Assembly: GCA_020025095.1 (NCBI GenBank)
Contig: JAHHSS010000098.1
Span: 1-5,202, forward strand
Reading direction: 5' to 3'
DNA: 5,202 nt
From: Peptostreptococcus sp.
GTDB lineage: Bacteria; Bacillota; Clostridia; Peptostreptococcales; Peptostreptococcaceae
Numbering within the stretch: position 1 is the first letter of the stretch; the number at the start of each line of letters is the position of its first letter. The position numbers were made by a program, and so were the translations under genes. The notes below the pieces were generated by a model. It was not told where the DNA came from and did no database searches. It saw only the letters and a program-made list of their open reading frames with translations. Positions 1 to 5,202 of the stretch are shown here, in pieces.

Positions 1-117
1 CTTTCGACCAAGAAGACTTTTTTATTACCATCAACGTTAAATATTATAGAACCTATTTAATAGTATAAATCTGTATATTATGTGAGAATCTTTAAAATGG
101 AAAATAGCATTAGTTTG
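1..117 (+). other. Possible 3' end of an upstream gene, frame undecided
   Basis: A strong plus-strand terminator follows this stretch, so a transcript should arrive from the left. All three plus frames are open from the window edge for a short way: one ends at TAA 58-60, another at TAA 66-68, the third at TAA 38-40. Each gives fewer than 22 residues and none carries a motif I recognise, so I cannot choose between them or name the product. Bases 69-117 look like an AT-rich 3' untranslated region. Confidence 0.25.
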
Positions 118-157
118 AAAAGATAGTTGGAAATATATTTTCAACTATCTTTTTTAT
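118..157 (+). terminator. Intrinsic terminator of the upstream transcript
   Basis: Arms 118-133 and 138-153 pair over 16 bp (one G-U pair at 130/141) around a 4-nt TATA loop. The core is AAGATAGTTG paired with CAACTATCTT. The right arm runs into a T-rich tract (TTTTT at 151-155, then ATTTA). On the minus strand the trailing T-run is shorter and interrupted by C, so the plus direction is favoured. It isolates the downstream kinase-like gene from the upstream transcript. Confidence 0.85.
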
Positions 158-189
158 TTATAAAATAATAATATTGATAGTAGTTTCGA

Positions 190-245
190 AAATTTTATCT
201 AGCATGCACTTCACAGTATCTAGATAGGAAAAATAGATAAAATTT
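190..245. repeat. Perfect 12-bp inverted repeat with nested palindrome
   Basis: AAATTTTATCTA at 190-201 is the exact reverse complement of TAGATAAAATTT at 234-245, with 32 bases between. Inside lies TATCTAGATA (217-226), itself a palindrome, whose CTAGATA half (220-226) can also pair with TATCTAG at 196-202. The left arm therefore has two competing partners. No T-run follows, so it is not a terminator. Function is unknown; AT-rich inverted repeats of this size can also arise by chance. Confidence 0.5.
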
Positions 246-584
246 ATATCAAAGGCTTAATCTTATAAAAGAATATTAGAGAATATAGTAAGGAAAATGA
301 TATACAAAATAAGTTAATATATCAAATATTAAAAAAATAGTGGTATAGCTGAATGAGAAAAGTAGAAACGGATATTGATAAATATACCATGAATATGACG
401 AATACAAAATCTAATTATAAGATATTTAATAAGAAAAATTAATTTTTAGATGATTATCAGCAAGAATAATAGTCATAAAAACAAGGTAAAAAATAGGTAT
501 ATGTATATGAGAATTAGTTACAATGGAAAATTCACAAAATTTGGGCTTATCACTGCTCAAAGATGTATAGAAAGAAGATAAAAT

Positions 585-614
585 TTGTGATAAAATGGAT
601 AATAAGAGTGTAAA
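585..614 (+). promoter_or_regulatory. Weak candidate promoter for the kinase-like gene
   Basis: TTGTGA (585-590) and TGTAAA (609-614) are 18 bp apart, each matching the sigma-A consensus at four of six positions. The implied transcript would start near 621 and have a leader of about 40 nt. In DNA this AT-rich such matches are common, so this is only the best of several poor options. Confidence 0.2.
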
Positions 615-640
615 ATAGAAAATGAAAATTTACTTTCTTG

Positions 641-647
641 AAGGAGG
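641..647 (+). promoter_or_regulatory. Ribosome binding site that sets the kinase-like gene's start at GTG 659
   Basis: AAGGAGG is a full match to the anti-Shine-Dalgarno sequence, and 11 nt separate it from GTG 659. A longer in-frame reading would begin at TTG 638, but that places this site inside the coding sequence, and nothing resembling a ribosome binding site lies upstream of 638. The GTG is therefore the better start. Confidence 0.8.
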
Positions 648-658
648 AAGAGAAAAAA

Positions 659-1762
659 GTGATTTTTATAGGAAATAGATACGAAATAACAGATAGACCT
701 GTTTATATAGAAGAAAATAAACTCTATAATGCATATGATTCGGAAAAAAAAATCAATGTTAAAATAAAAATTATAGAAAATAATAGATATGTGAGTATAG
801 ATTTTATTCCTAATTTAATAGATGAAAGTATGATAATAAATGATTTGAAATGTCCGTATATATTAAATATAGTAGATGTAGGTGTTCATAGGACTGTTGA
901 TAATCTTTTATATTATATTGTTTATGAGAATTTTGATGGCGTTTCTTTATCCACTTTAACTAGAGGAGCATATCTTCACCTTGATGCACTTATAAGAATA
1001 TCTACACAAGTAGTCAAAGCTTTACAGGCTTATAAAAGCATAGGGAAGCATCATGGTTCCTTAAAACCAGATAATATACTTGTGGATGAAAAATACAGTA
1101 TCAAGATAGCAGACTTTGGAATCACTGAAGCTAATAGGGGAACTAACATTAGATGTTCTGGTAATCTAAAATATTTGTCTCCATCTCAGCTATCAATTGA
1201 CTTTACAGATATAAAAACAGATTTATATTGTTTAGGAGTAATACTCTATGAAGCTGTTTTTAAAAAATTTCCTTTCAGTGAGGCGCATACAGAAAAGCAA
1301 CTTATGCGAGCAATAGACAAAGGTGTTATGTGGTCGAAGATTAATACAAATGATTATAATCAAGATTTTATTGCAATAATAAAGAAACTCCTAGAGAGAA
1401 ATGACAATTTATGTTATAAAAACTATAATGAGGTATTAATGAGCTTGAGCCAGTTTATGTATAAGACTTCAAAGATAAACACCTCTGAAATAAATAGTTC
1501 TGTATCTAAACCTCAACTTGAATCTATTCTTGATAAGACGGGGAGAGTTAGTCCAGAGGATTTTTATAAAACAAATCAAATTTTTCTAAATGATATTGAT
1601 GAGGAACTTTTAAAAGAAGAAAGAAAAAGTAATAAAAAAGAAAACACTGTTACCCATAGTGATGATAAGTCTAAAAAAGGAAATAAAGTTGCTATTATAA
1701 TAATATTTATAATAATCATAATGATAGCGGCAATAGTTGTTCCAACAATAATGATTCAATAA
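659..1762 (+). CDS. Membrane-anchored Hanks-type protein kinase homologue, probable pseudokinase
   Basis: The gene encodes 367 residues from GTG 659. Residues about 6-270 follow the eukaryotic-like Ser/Thr kinase fold. Conserved features include the VKIK lysine (K37), a probable helix-C glutamate (E56), LKPDN (135-139), DFG (152-154) and the TDLYCLGVILYE helix with D188. Several hallmark residues are lost. The glycine-rich loop has no glycines. HRD reads HGS (132-134), so the catalytic Asp is Ser. The SPE/APE glutamate is Ser (SPSQ, 174-177), and the late conserved Arg appears to be Cys. A polar linker (about 271-343) with a lysine-rich end leads to one hydrophobic helix (about 344-362) and a very short tail. 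There are no PASTA repeats, so the protein probably faces the cytoplasm, anchored by its C-terminus. ATP binding may persist, but phosphotransfer is doubtful. There is no terminator before the rpsB promoter, so read-through is possible. It may correspond to the second Hanks-type kinase known in Clostridioides besides PrkC; I cannot verify this. Confidence 0.85.
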   Translation: MIFIGNRYEITDRPVYIEENKLYNAYDSEKKINVKIKIIENNRYVSIDFIPNLIDESMIINDLKCPYILNIVDVGVHRTVDNLLYYIVYENFDGVSLSTLTRGAYLHLDALIRISTQVVKALQAYKSIGKHHGSLKPDNILVDEKYSIKIADFGITEANRGTNIRCSGNLKYLSPSQLSIDFTDIKTDLYCLGVILYEAVFKKFPFSEAHTEKQLMRAIDKGVMWSKINTNDYNQDFIAIIKKLLERNDNLCYKNYNEVLMSLSQFMYKTSKINTSEINSSVSKPQLESILDKTGRVSPEDFYKTNQIFLNDIDEELLKEERKSNKKENTVTHSDDKSKKGNKVAIIIIFIIIIMIAAIVVPTIMIQ

Positions 1763-1796
1763 GAATTATAAGTTTGGTCGAATGTCTAAAAAACTA

Positions 1797-1825
1797 TTGA
1801 CATAAGATGGTTACAATGATAAAAT
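1797..1825 (+). promoter_or_regulatory. Strong sigma-A promoter of rpsB-tsf
   Basis: A perfect -35 TTGACA (1797-1802) is followed after exactly 17 bp by TAAAAT (1820-1825). The -10 is preceded by TGA (1817-1819), an extended -10 element. Transcription should start near 1832. This is the best promoter in the window, as expected for genes of the translation machinery. A 7-bp inverted repeat, TTTGGTC (1773-1779) and GACCAAA (1842-1848), flanks it; its meaning is unclear. Confidence 0.9.
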
Positions 1826-1831
1826 AATATA

Positions 1832-1950
1832 GGTTATTTAAGACCAAAAATAAAATTATACACAGCAACGGGATTCCTAAAAGGTGCCTATAAAGTGGTT
1901 TTTTAGGAAGTAGAACGTGCTGGAAGAGTAAAACCAAGGAGGAAAATTTA
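1832..1950 (+). promoter_or_regulatory. Structured 5' leader of rpsB
   Basis: The leader, about 119 nt from the inferred transcription start, holds a two-part hairpin. The outer helix pairs CAGCA (1863-1867) with TGCTG (1918-1922) and continues as CG (1869-1870) with CG (1916-1917), leaving A1868 bulged. An asymmetric internal loop follows (1871-1873 against 1910-1915). The inner helix pairs TTCCTAAAA (1874-1882) with TTTTAGGAA (1901-1909) around an 18-nt loop. GGTT in the loop (1897-1900) can pair with AACC (1932-1935), right before the AAGGAGG site at 1936-1942, which would make a pseudoknot touching the ribosome binding site. There is no T-run, so any control would be on translation. Repression of rpsB-tsf by S2 through the leader is known in gammaproteobacteria; a similar role here is my inference. 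Confidence 0.55.
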
Positions 1951-2706
1951 ATGTCAGTAATTTCAATGAAACAGTTACTAGAAGCTGGTGTACATTTTGG
2001 ACATCAGACTAGAAGATGGAACCCAAAGATGGCGAAGTTTATATTCACAGAAAGAAATGGAATATATATTATCGACCTACAGAAAACAGTTAAGAAGGTA
2101 GATGAAGCTTATAAGTTTATGCTAGAAGTTGCAGAAACTGGAAAGCCAATACTATTCGTTGGTACAAAGAAGCAGGCTCAGGAAGCTATAAAGGAAGAAG
2201 CTGAAAGATGTGGAATGTACTATGTAAACGAAAGATGGTTAGGTGGAATGCTAACTAACCACAAGACTATAAAGACTAGAATCCAGAAGTTAAGAGAATT
2301 AGAAGCTATGGAAGAAGACGGTACATTTGATGTATTACCAAAGAAGGAAGTTATAAAGCTTAGAGCTGAAAAAGATAAGCTTGAAAAGTTCTTAGGTGGT
2401 ATAAAGGATATGCCAGAACTACCAGCTGCAATATTTGTAGTTGATCCAAGAAAAGAAAACATAGCTATACAGGAAGCTCATAGATTAGGTATACCAGTAG
2501 TTGGTACAGTTGATACTAACTGTGATCCAGATGAGATAGACTATCCAATACCAGCAAATGATGATGCTATTAGAGCTGTAAAATTAATAACTGGTGCAAT
2601 GGCTAATGCTGTAATCGAAGCTAGACAGGGTGTTGATGATGTAACTGTAGAAGAATCTGAAGTTGAAGAAGTTGTTGAAGCTGAAGAAACTACAGAAGAA
2701 ATGTAA
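1951..2706 (+). CDS. rpsB: 30S ribosomal protein S2
   Basis: This 251-residue protein is full length for bacterial S2, a late-assembling protein of the 30S subunit that sits between head and body near the mRNA exit and is needed to bring in S1 where S1 exists. The N-terminal S2 signature is present (MKQLLEAGVHFGHQTRRWNP, about 6-25), as are the GTKKQAQ segment (71-77), the RWLGGMLTN segment (95-103), and the second signature PAAIFVVDPRKENIAIQEA (158-176). The charged helical insert (about 110-145) that forms the coiled-coil hairpin is also visible. The last 25 or so residues are an acidic tail, a variable part of the family. The ATG follows AAGGAGG by 8 nt. All eight glutamines use CAG despite the AT-rich base composition. 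It is first gene of the rpsB-tsf unit, behind a near-consensus promoter and structured leader. Confidence 0.98.
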   Translation: MSVISMKQLLEAGVHFGHQTRRWNPKMAKFIFTERNGIYIIDLQKTVKKVDEAYKFMLEVAETGKPILFVGTKKQAQEAIKEEAERCGMYYVNERWLGGMLTNHKTIKTRIQKLRELEAMEEDGTFDVLPKKEVIKLRAEKDKLEKFLGGIKDMPELPAAIFVVDPRKENIAIQEAHRLGIPVVGTVDTNCDPDEIDYPIPANDDAIRAVKLITGAMANAVIEARQGVDDVTVEESEVEEVVEAEETTEEM

Positions 2707-2732
2707 TTAATACATTGAATAATGTAAAGCTT

Positions 2733-2760
2733 ATGGTAAGGGCATTGCCCTTACCATTTT
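2733..2760 (+). terminator. Attenuator-like hairpin between rpsB and tsf
   Basis: Arms 2733-2743 and 2747-2757 pair perfectly over 11 bp (ATGGTAAGGGC with GCCCTTACCAT) around a 3-nt loop. Only TTTT (2757-2760) follows before GTG, so the U-run is short and termination is likely to be partial. tsf lacks a convincing promoter of its own, so some transcription must pass. The hairpin could set a higher rpsB than tsf transcript level or protect the 3' end of the rpsB message. Confidence 0.65.
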
Positions 2761-2797
2761 GTGAATAAAAATAATTAATTAATAGGAGGATTTTACG

Positions 2798-3706
2798 ATG
2801 GCTGTAACTGCACAGATGGTAAAAGAATTAAGAGAAGCAACAGGCGCAGGAATGATGGACTGTAAGAAAGCTCTTACTGAAGCTGAATGCGATATGGAAA
2901 GAGCAATTGATATATTAAGAGAAAAGGGACTTTCTAAGGCAGCAAAGAAGGCTGATAGAGTGGCTGCTGAAGGTCTTGTAACAATAATAAGTAATGAAGA
3001 TGGTACTTCTGCAGCAATAGTAGAAGTTAACTCTGAAACAGACTTTGTTGCTAAGAATGAAGATTTTAAGGTTTTTGTAAAGGACGTAGCTGAAATGGCT
3101 TTAAATGGTGAGTCAAATGACGTAGAAGAACTATTATCAGCTGAACACAAGGAAGGAAAGGCTTTAAAGGAAGTTCTTCACGATAGAATAGCTACTATAG
3201 GAGAAAAATTAGATATAAGAAGATTTGAAAAGCTATCTACTAATGGTAAGCTTGTTGGATATATCCATGGTGGTGGTAAGATAGGTGTTGTTGTAGAACT
3301 TGATACTGATTCAAACGATGAAAAGATATTTGCTTTAGGAAAGGATATAGCTATGCAGATTGCTGCAATGAATCCAAAGTATTTATCAAGAGATGATGTA
3401 GATCAGGAATACATAGCTCATGAAACAGAAGTTCTTACTCAGCAGGCTCTAAATGAAGGTAAGCCAGCAAATATAGTTGAAAAGATGGTTGTAGGTAGAT
3501 TAAACAAGGAATTAAAGGAAGTTTGTCTATTAGACCAGGTATTCGTTAAGGATTCTGATTTAACTATAGGAAAGCTTGTAGACAAGGTTGCTAAGGAAGT
3601 TGGTAGCTCAATAAAGGTATCTAGAATGGTTAGATACGAAGTTGGTGAAGGTATCGAAAAGAGAGAAGAAAACTTTGCTGACGAAGTTGCAAAGCAGATG
3701 AAGTAG
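2798..3706 (+). CDS. tsf: Elongation factor Ts
   Basis: EF-Ts is the cytoplasmic guanine-nucleotide exchange factor that releases GDP from EF-Tu so that EF-Tu can take up GTP and aminoacyl-tRNA. At 302 residues it is a normal full-length bacterial form. Residues 1-55 make the UBA-like N-terminal domain with the first signature LREATGAGMMDCKKAL (11-26). The second signature EVNSETDFVAKN (76-87) contains TDF (81-83), the segment that contacts EF-Tu. The core continues through IGEKLDIRRFEKL (134-146) and VGYIHGGGKIGVVVEL (153-168) to a complete C-terminal domain. The ATG lies 8 nt after AGGAGG (2784-2789). Two tandem TAG stops end the frame. All seven glutamines are CAG. It follows rpsB by 91 bp, in the usual order, and shares its promoter. 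Confidence 0.98.
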   Translation: MAVTAQMVKELREATGAGMMDCKKALTEAECDMERAIDILREKGLSKAAKKADRVAAEGLVTIISNEDGTSAAIVEVNSETDFVAKNEDFKVFVKDVAEMALNGESNDVEELLSAEHKEGKALKEVLHDRIATIGEKLDIRRFEKLSTNGKLVGYIHGGGKIGVVVELDTDSNDEKIFALGKDIAMQIAAMNPKYLSRDDVDQEYIAHETEVLTQQALNEGKPANIVEKMVVGRLNKELKEVCLLDQVFVKDSDLTIGKLVDKVAKEVGSSIKVSRMVRYEVGEGIEKREENFADEVAKQMK

Positions 3707-3716
3707 TAGATTAAGT

Positions 3717-3746
3717 AAAGAGAACACTTAGCGTGTTCTCTTTTTT
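3717..3746 (+). terminator. Intrinsic terminator after tsf
   Basis: AGAGAACAC (3719-3727) pairs with GTGTTCTCT (3733-3741) around a 5-nt loop, with two further A-U pairs at the base, and the right arm runs into TTTTTT (3741-3746). This is a textbook terminator. It closes the rpsB-tsf transcript and implies a separate promoter for pyrH. Confidence 0.92.
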
Positions 3747-3753
3747 ATAGATA

Positions 3754-3789
3754 TTGTATTTTCATTAATATTTCATTAAAATTTATACT
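3754..3789 (+). promoter_or_regulatory. Probable promoter region of pyrH-frr
   Basis: Two overlapping candidates each have a 17-bp spacer: TTGTAT (3754-3759) with TAAAAT (3777-3782), and TTCATT (3761-3766) with TATACT (3784-3789). Both -10 elements match five of six positions; both -35 elements match only three. A promoter is required here because a strong terminator precedes and pyrH follows. The 9-mer TTTCATTAA is repeated 11 bp apart (3760-3768 and 3771-3779), and a 12-bp palindrome AATACATGTATT lies at 3800-3811; either could be a regulator site, but AT-rich chance is a fair alternative. Confidence 0.5.
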
Positions 3790-3864
3790 CAACTTGATGA
3801 ATACATGTATTTAAATAGTGTATTTGTAGCAAGTTATAGTAATTTTAAGAATTATATAGTTTCA

Positions 3865-3871
3865 AAAGGAG
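3865..3871 (+). promoter_or_regulatory. Ribosome binding site that sets the pyrH start at 3880
   Basis: AAAGGAG is followed after 8 nt by ATG 3880. The open frame extends up to an ATG at 3805, which would add 25 residues, but no Shine-Dalgarno sequence precedes that ATG and the extension is unlike the family. Starting at 3880 gives the normal UMP kinase N-terminus. Confidence 0.88.
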
Positions 3872-3879
3872 TGAAAGAT

Positions 3880-4584
3880 ATGAAGGAAGCAATATACAAA
3901 AGAGTGTTACTTAAGATAAGTGGAGAAGCATTATCTGGTGGAATAGGTTTTGGTATAAACAATGATGTACTACATGATATATCACTTGCTATAAAAGAAT
4001 TAAATGATGTAGGTGTTGAAGTTGCAGTCGTAGTTGGTGGAGGGAATTTCTGGAGAGGAAGAACTAGCCAAGGTATGGATAGAACAACAGCAGACTATAT
4101 CGGAATGCTTGCAACAGTAATGAATGCGATGGCTTTGCAGGATTCTTTGGAGAATGTAGGAGTTCCTACAAGAGTTCAAACTGGAATAGAAATGAGACAA
4201 GTAGCTGAGCCATATATAAGAAGAAGAGCTGTTAGACACCTTGAAAAAGGTAGAGTAGTAATATTTGGTGCAGGAACGGGAAATCCATATTTCTCAACAG
4301 ATACAGCTGCGGCTTTAAGAGCTGCAGAAATGGAAGCTGATGTAATACTTCTTGCAAAGAATGTAGATGCAGTATATGATAAGGATCCTAAGGTTCATGA
4401 AGATGCTAAAAAGTTTACTAATCTTACATATATGGAAGTAATTAATAGGGAATTAAAAGTTATGGATTCAACCGCTACATCTCTATGTATGGACAATAAG
4501 ATTACAATAAAGGTATTCGAACTTTCAACAGAAAATATTATTAAGGTAGTATATGGAGAAAATATTGGAACTACCGTAGAATAA
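3880..4584 (+). CDS. pyrH: Uridylate (UMP) kinase
   Basis: PyrH phosphorylates UMP to UDP with ATP in the cytoplasm, the committed step to UTP and CTP. Bacterial PyrH is a hexamer of the amino-acid-kinase fold, unrelated to eukaryotic UMP/CMP kinase. The 234-residue length fits. N-terminal KRVLLKISGEAL (7-18) carries the phosphate-binding lysine K12. GGGNFWRG (53-60) is the glycine-rich loop. DYIGMLATVMNAMALQD (72-88) is the family's conserved helix. GAGTGNPYFSTDTAAALRA (130-148) is the UMP/ATP-binding signature, followed by the AKNVDAVYDKDP segment (159-170). In Gram-positive relatives the enzyme is activated by GTP and inhibited by UTP; this is family knowledge. It precedes frr by 51 bp, the common arrangement. 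Glutamine codons are mostly CAA (three of four), unlike rpsB and tsf. Confidence 0.98.
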   Translation: MKEAIYKRVLLKISGEALSGGIGFGINNDVLHDISLAIKELNDVGVEVAVVVGGGNFWRGRTSQGMDRTTADYIGMLATVMNAMALQDSLENVGVPTRVQTGIEMRQVAEPYIRRRAVRHLEKGRVVIFGAGTGNPYFSTDTAAALRAAEMEADVILLAKNVDAVYDKDPKVHEDAKKFTNLTYMEVINRELKVMDSTATSLCMDNKITIKVFELSTENIIKVVYGENIGTTVE

Positions 4585-4594
4585 ATAGTATAAT
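4565..4594 (+). promoter_or_regulatory. Possible internal promoter for frr
   Basis: TTGGAA (4565-4570), inside the end of pyrH, is followed after 18 bp by a perfect TATAAT (4589-4594) in the pyrH-frr gap. Transcription would start near 4601 and give a leader of about 35 nt. No terminator separates pyrH and frr, so co-transcription from the pyrH promoter is also expected. Confidence 0.4.
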
Positions 4595-4635
4595 ATAGAT
4601 AAAGAAAAAACTTTTAAATATTTAGGAGGTAATAT

Positions 4636-5193
4636 ATGAAATTAGATGTTCATGTTCGTTTAGAAGAACAGATGGATAAAACAATAGAAGCTTTAAAGTT
4701 TGAATTTGGAACTATAAGAGCTGGTAGAGCTAATCCATCAATGCTTGATAAGGTAAGAGTTGATTATTACGGTACTCTTACACCTATAAATCAGATGGCG
4801 GCAGTTGCTGTTTCAGAAGGTAGAATATTGACTATAACACCTTGGGATAAGTCAAGCATACACAATATAGAAAAGGCAATTGCTGAATCAGATGTGGGTA
4901 TATCTCCTACTAATGATGGTTCAGTTATTAGATTAGTTGTACCACAACTTACAGAAGAAAGAAGAAAAGAGCTAGCGAAAAAAGTTTCAAAGGCGGCTGA
5001 AACTTTTAAGGTTAGAATCAGAAATGATAGAAGAGATGCCAATGATGAAATAAAGAAGATGGAAAAAGCTGGAGAACTTGCAGAAGATGAAGCAAAGAAA
5101 GCATTAGATGAAGTTCAGAAGATAACTGATGAGTATATAAAGAACATAGAAAAGCTTACTTCAGATAAAGAAAAGGATATAATGGCAGTATAG
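4636..5193 (+). CDS. frr: Ribosome recycling factor
   Basis: RRF works with EF-G to split the 70S ribosome from mRNA and deacylated tRNA after termination, allowing the subunits to be reused. The product is 185 residues, the same length as the E. coli protein and aligning with it without evident gaps. Domain I is formed by an N-terminal helix and the two long helices of the second half. It contains GTIRAGRANP (25-34), LTEERRKELAKKVSKAAE (105-122) and RIRNDRRDANDEIKK (127-141), including R132, the arginine important for ribosome binding. Domain II is the middle part, with DYYGTLTPINQMA (43-55) and SVIRLVVPQ (96-104). The ATG lies 6 nt after AGGAGG (4625-4629 core). It is the last gene in the window; its stop at 5191-5193 leaves 9 bases, so its terminator or next gene is not visible. 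Confidence 0.98.
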   Translation: MKLDVHVRLEEQMDKTIEALKFEFGTIRAGRANPSMLDKVRVDYYGTLTPINQMAAVAVSEGRILTITPWDKSSIHNIEKAIAESDVGISPTNDGSVIRLVVPQLTEERRKELAKKVSKAAETFKVRIRNDRRDANDEIKKMEKAGELAEDEAKKALDEVQKITDEYIKNIEKLTSDKEKDIMAV

Positions 5194-5202
5194 ATTTAAA
5201 AA

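Larger units (their letters stand above)
158..637. other. 480-bp AT-rich stretch with no supported gene
   Basis: Translation by eye in all three plus frames meets stop codons about as often as expected for DNA this rich in A and T. The longest open piece is roughly 43 codons and ends in the 570s; it has no Shine-Dalgarno sequence before its candidate ATGs and no recognisable motif. No minus-strand frame looks coding. The stretch must contain the promoter of the kinase-like gene, but I found only a weak candidate. The one distinct structure is the inverted repeat at 190-245, listed separately. It could be a decayed gene or a genuine long regulatory or non-coding region; the sequence alone does not decide. 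Confidence 0.6.

Noticed and set aside
453..580. Small plus-strand open frame of about 43 codons in the gap before the kinase-like gene
   Set aside because: No Shine-Dalgarno sequence before any of its ATGs, no recognisable motif, and a length expected by chance.
158..637. tRNA or other known structural RNA in the gap
   Set aside because: I found no cloverleaf arms, T-loop motif or CCA end, and nothing resembling 6S RNA or tmRNA.
1842..1950. T-box or c-di-GMP riboswitch in the rpsB leader
   Set aside because: The T-box antiterminator core and the conserved c-di-GMP riboswitch motifs are absent, and no terminator hairpin with a U-run is present.
2220..2462. Minus-strand open frame opposite rpsB
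   Set aside because: It is the complement of a certain gene, serine/phenylalanine-rich as expected from antisense of lysine/glutamate-rich codons, and has no start signals.
2779..3150. Minus-strand open frame of 123 codons opposite tsf
   Set aside because: A shadow of the tsf reading frame, with low-complexity serine/alanine-rich composition and no promoter or ribosome binding site.
3805..3879. 25-residue N-terminal extension of PyrH from ATG 3805
   Set aside because: No ribosome binding site precedes 3805, the extra residues do not resemble the family, and AAAGGAG at 3865-3871 points to ATG 3880.
4000..5042. Minus-strand open frames opposite pyrH and frr
   Set aside because: Both lie wholly within well-conserved genes and show no signals of their own.

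Overview
The window is AT-rich DNA from a low-GC Gram-positive bacterium, most likely a member of the Clostridia (a Peptostreptococcaceae-like organism is my best guess, from protein character and gene order). All recognisable genes lie on the plus strand. Support for this placement is the strong AGGAGG ribosome binding sites, TTGACA/TATAAT-type promoters, U-tailed hairpin terminators, AGA as the usual arginine codon, and the gene order rpsB-tsf-pyrH-frr.

Layout. Bases 1-157 hold what may be the last codons of an upstream gene, followed by a strong intrinsic terminator. Bases 158-637 have no believable gene; the only clear structure there is a perfect 12-bp inverted repeat near 190-245. Bases 659-1762 encode a 367-residue protein with a Hanks-type (Ser/Thr) kinase fold, a lysine-rich linker and one C-terminal membrane helix. 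It lacks the glycine-rich loop and the catalytic aspartate (HGS in place of HRD), so it is probably a membrane-anchored pseudokinase. Its start is best placed at a GTG at 659, because an AAGGAGG sequence at 641-647 lies inside the longer reading frame that begins at TTG 638.

A near-consensus promoter at 1797-1825 then drives rpsB (ribosomal protein S2) and tsf (EF-Ts). The leader is about 120 nt and contains a long hairpin. A GC-rich hairpin with a short U-run lies between rpsB and tsf, and a strong terminator follows tsf. pyrH (UMP kinase) and frr (ribosome recycling factor) form a second unit with its own promoter region at about 3754-3789 and a possible internal promoter just before frr. 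The pyrH start is at 3880, not at the upstream ATG at 3805.

The four conserved genes serve protein synthesis: S2 completes the small subunit, EF-Ts recharges EF-Tu with GTP, RRF splits post-termination ribosomes, and PyrH supplies UDP for RNA and cell-wall precursors. I see no mobile element, CRISPR array, tRNA or rRNA. The core genes are ordinary. The points worth a second look are the pseudokinase beside the translation operon, the rpsB leader, the rpsB-tsf attenuator-like hairpin, and the complete preference for CAG glutamine codons in rpsB and tsf.
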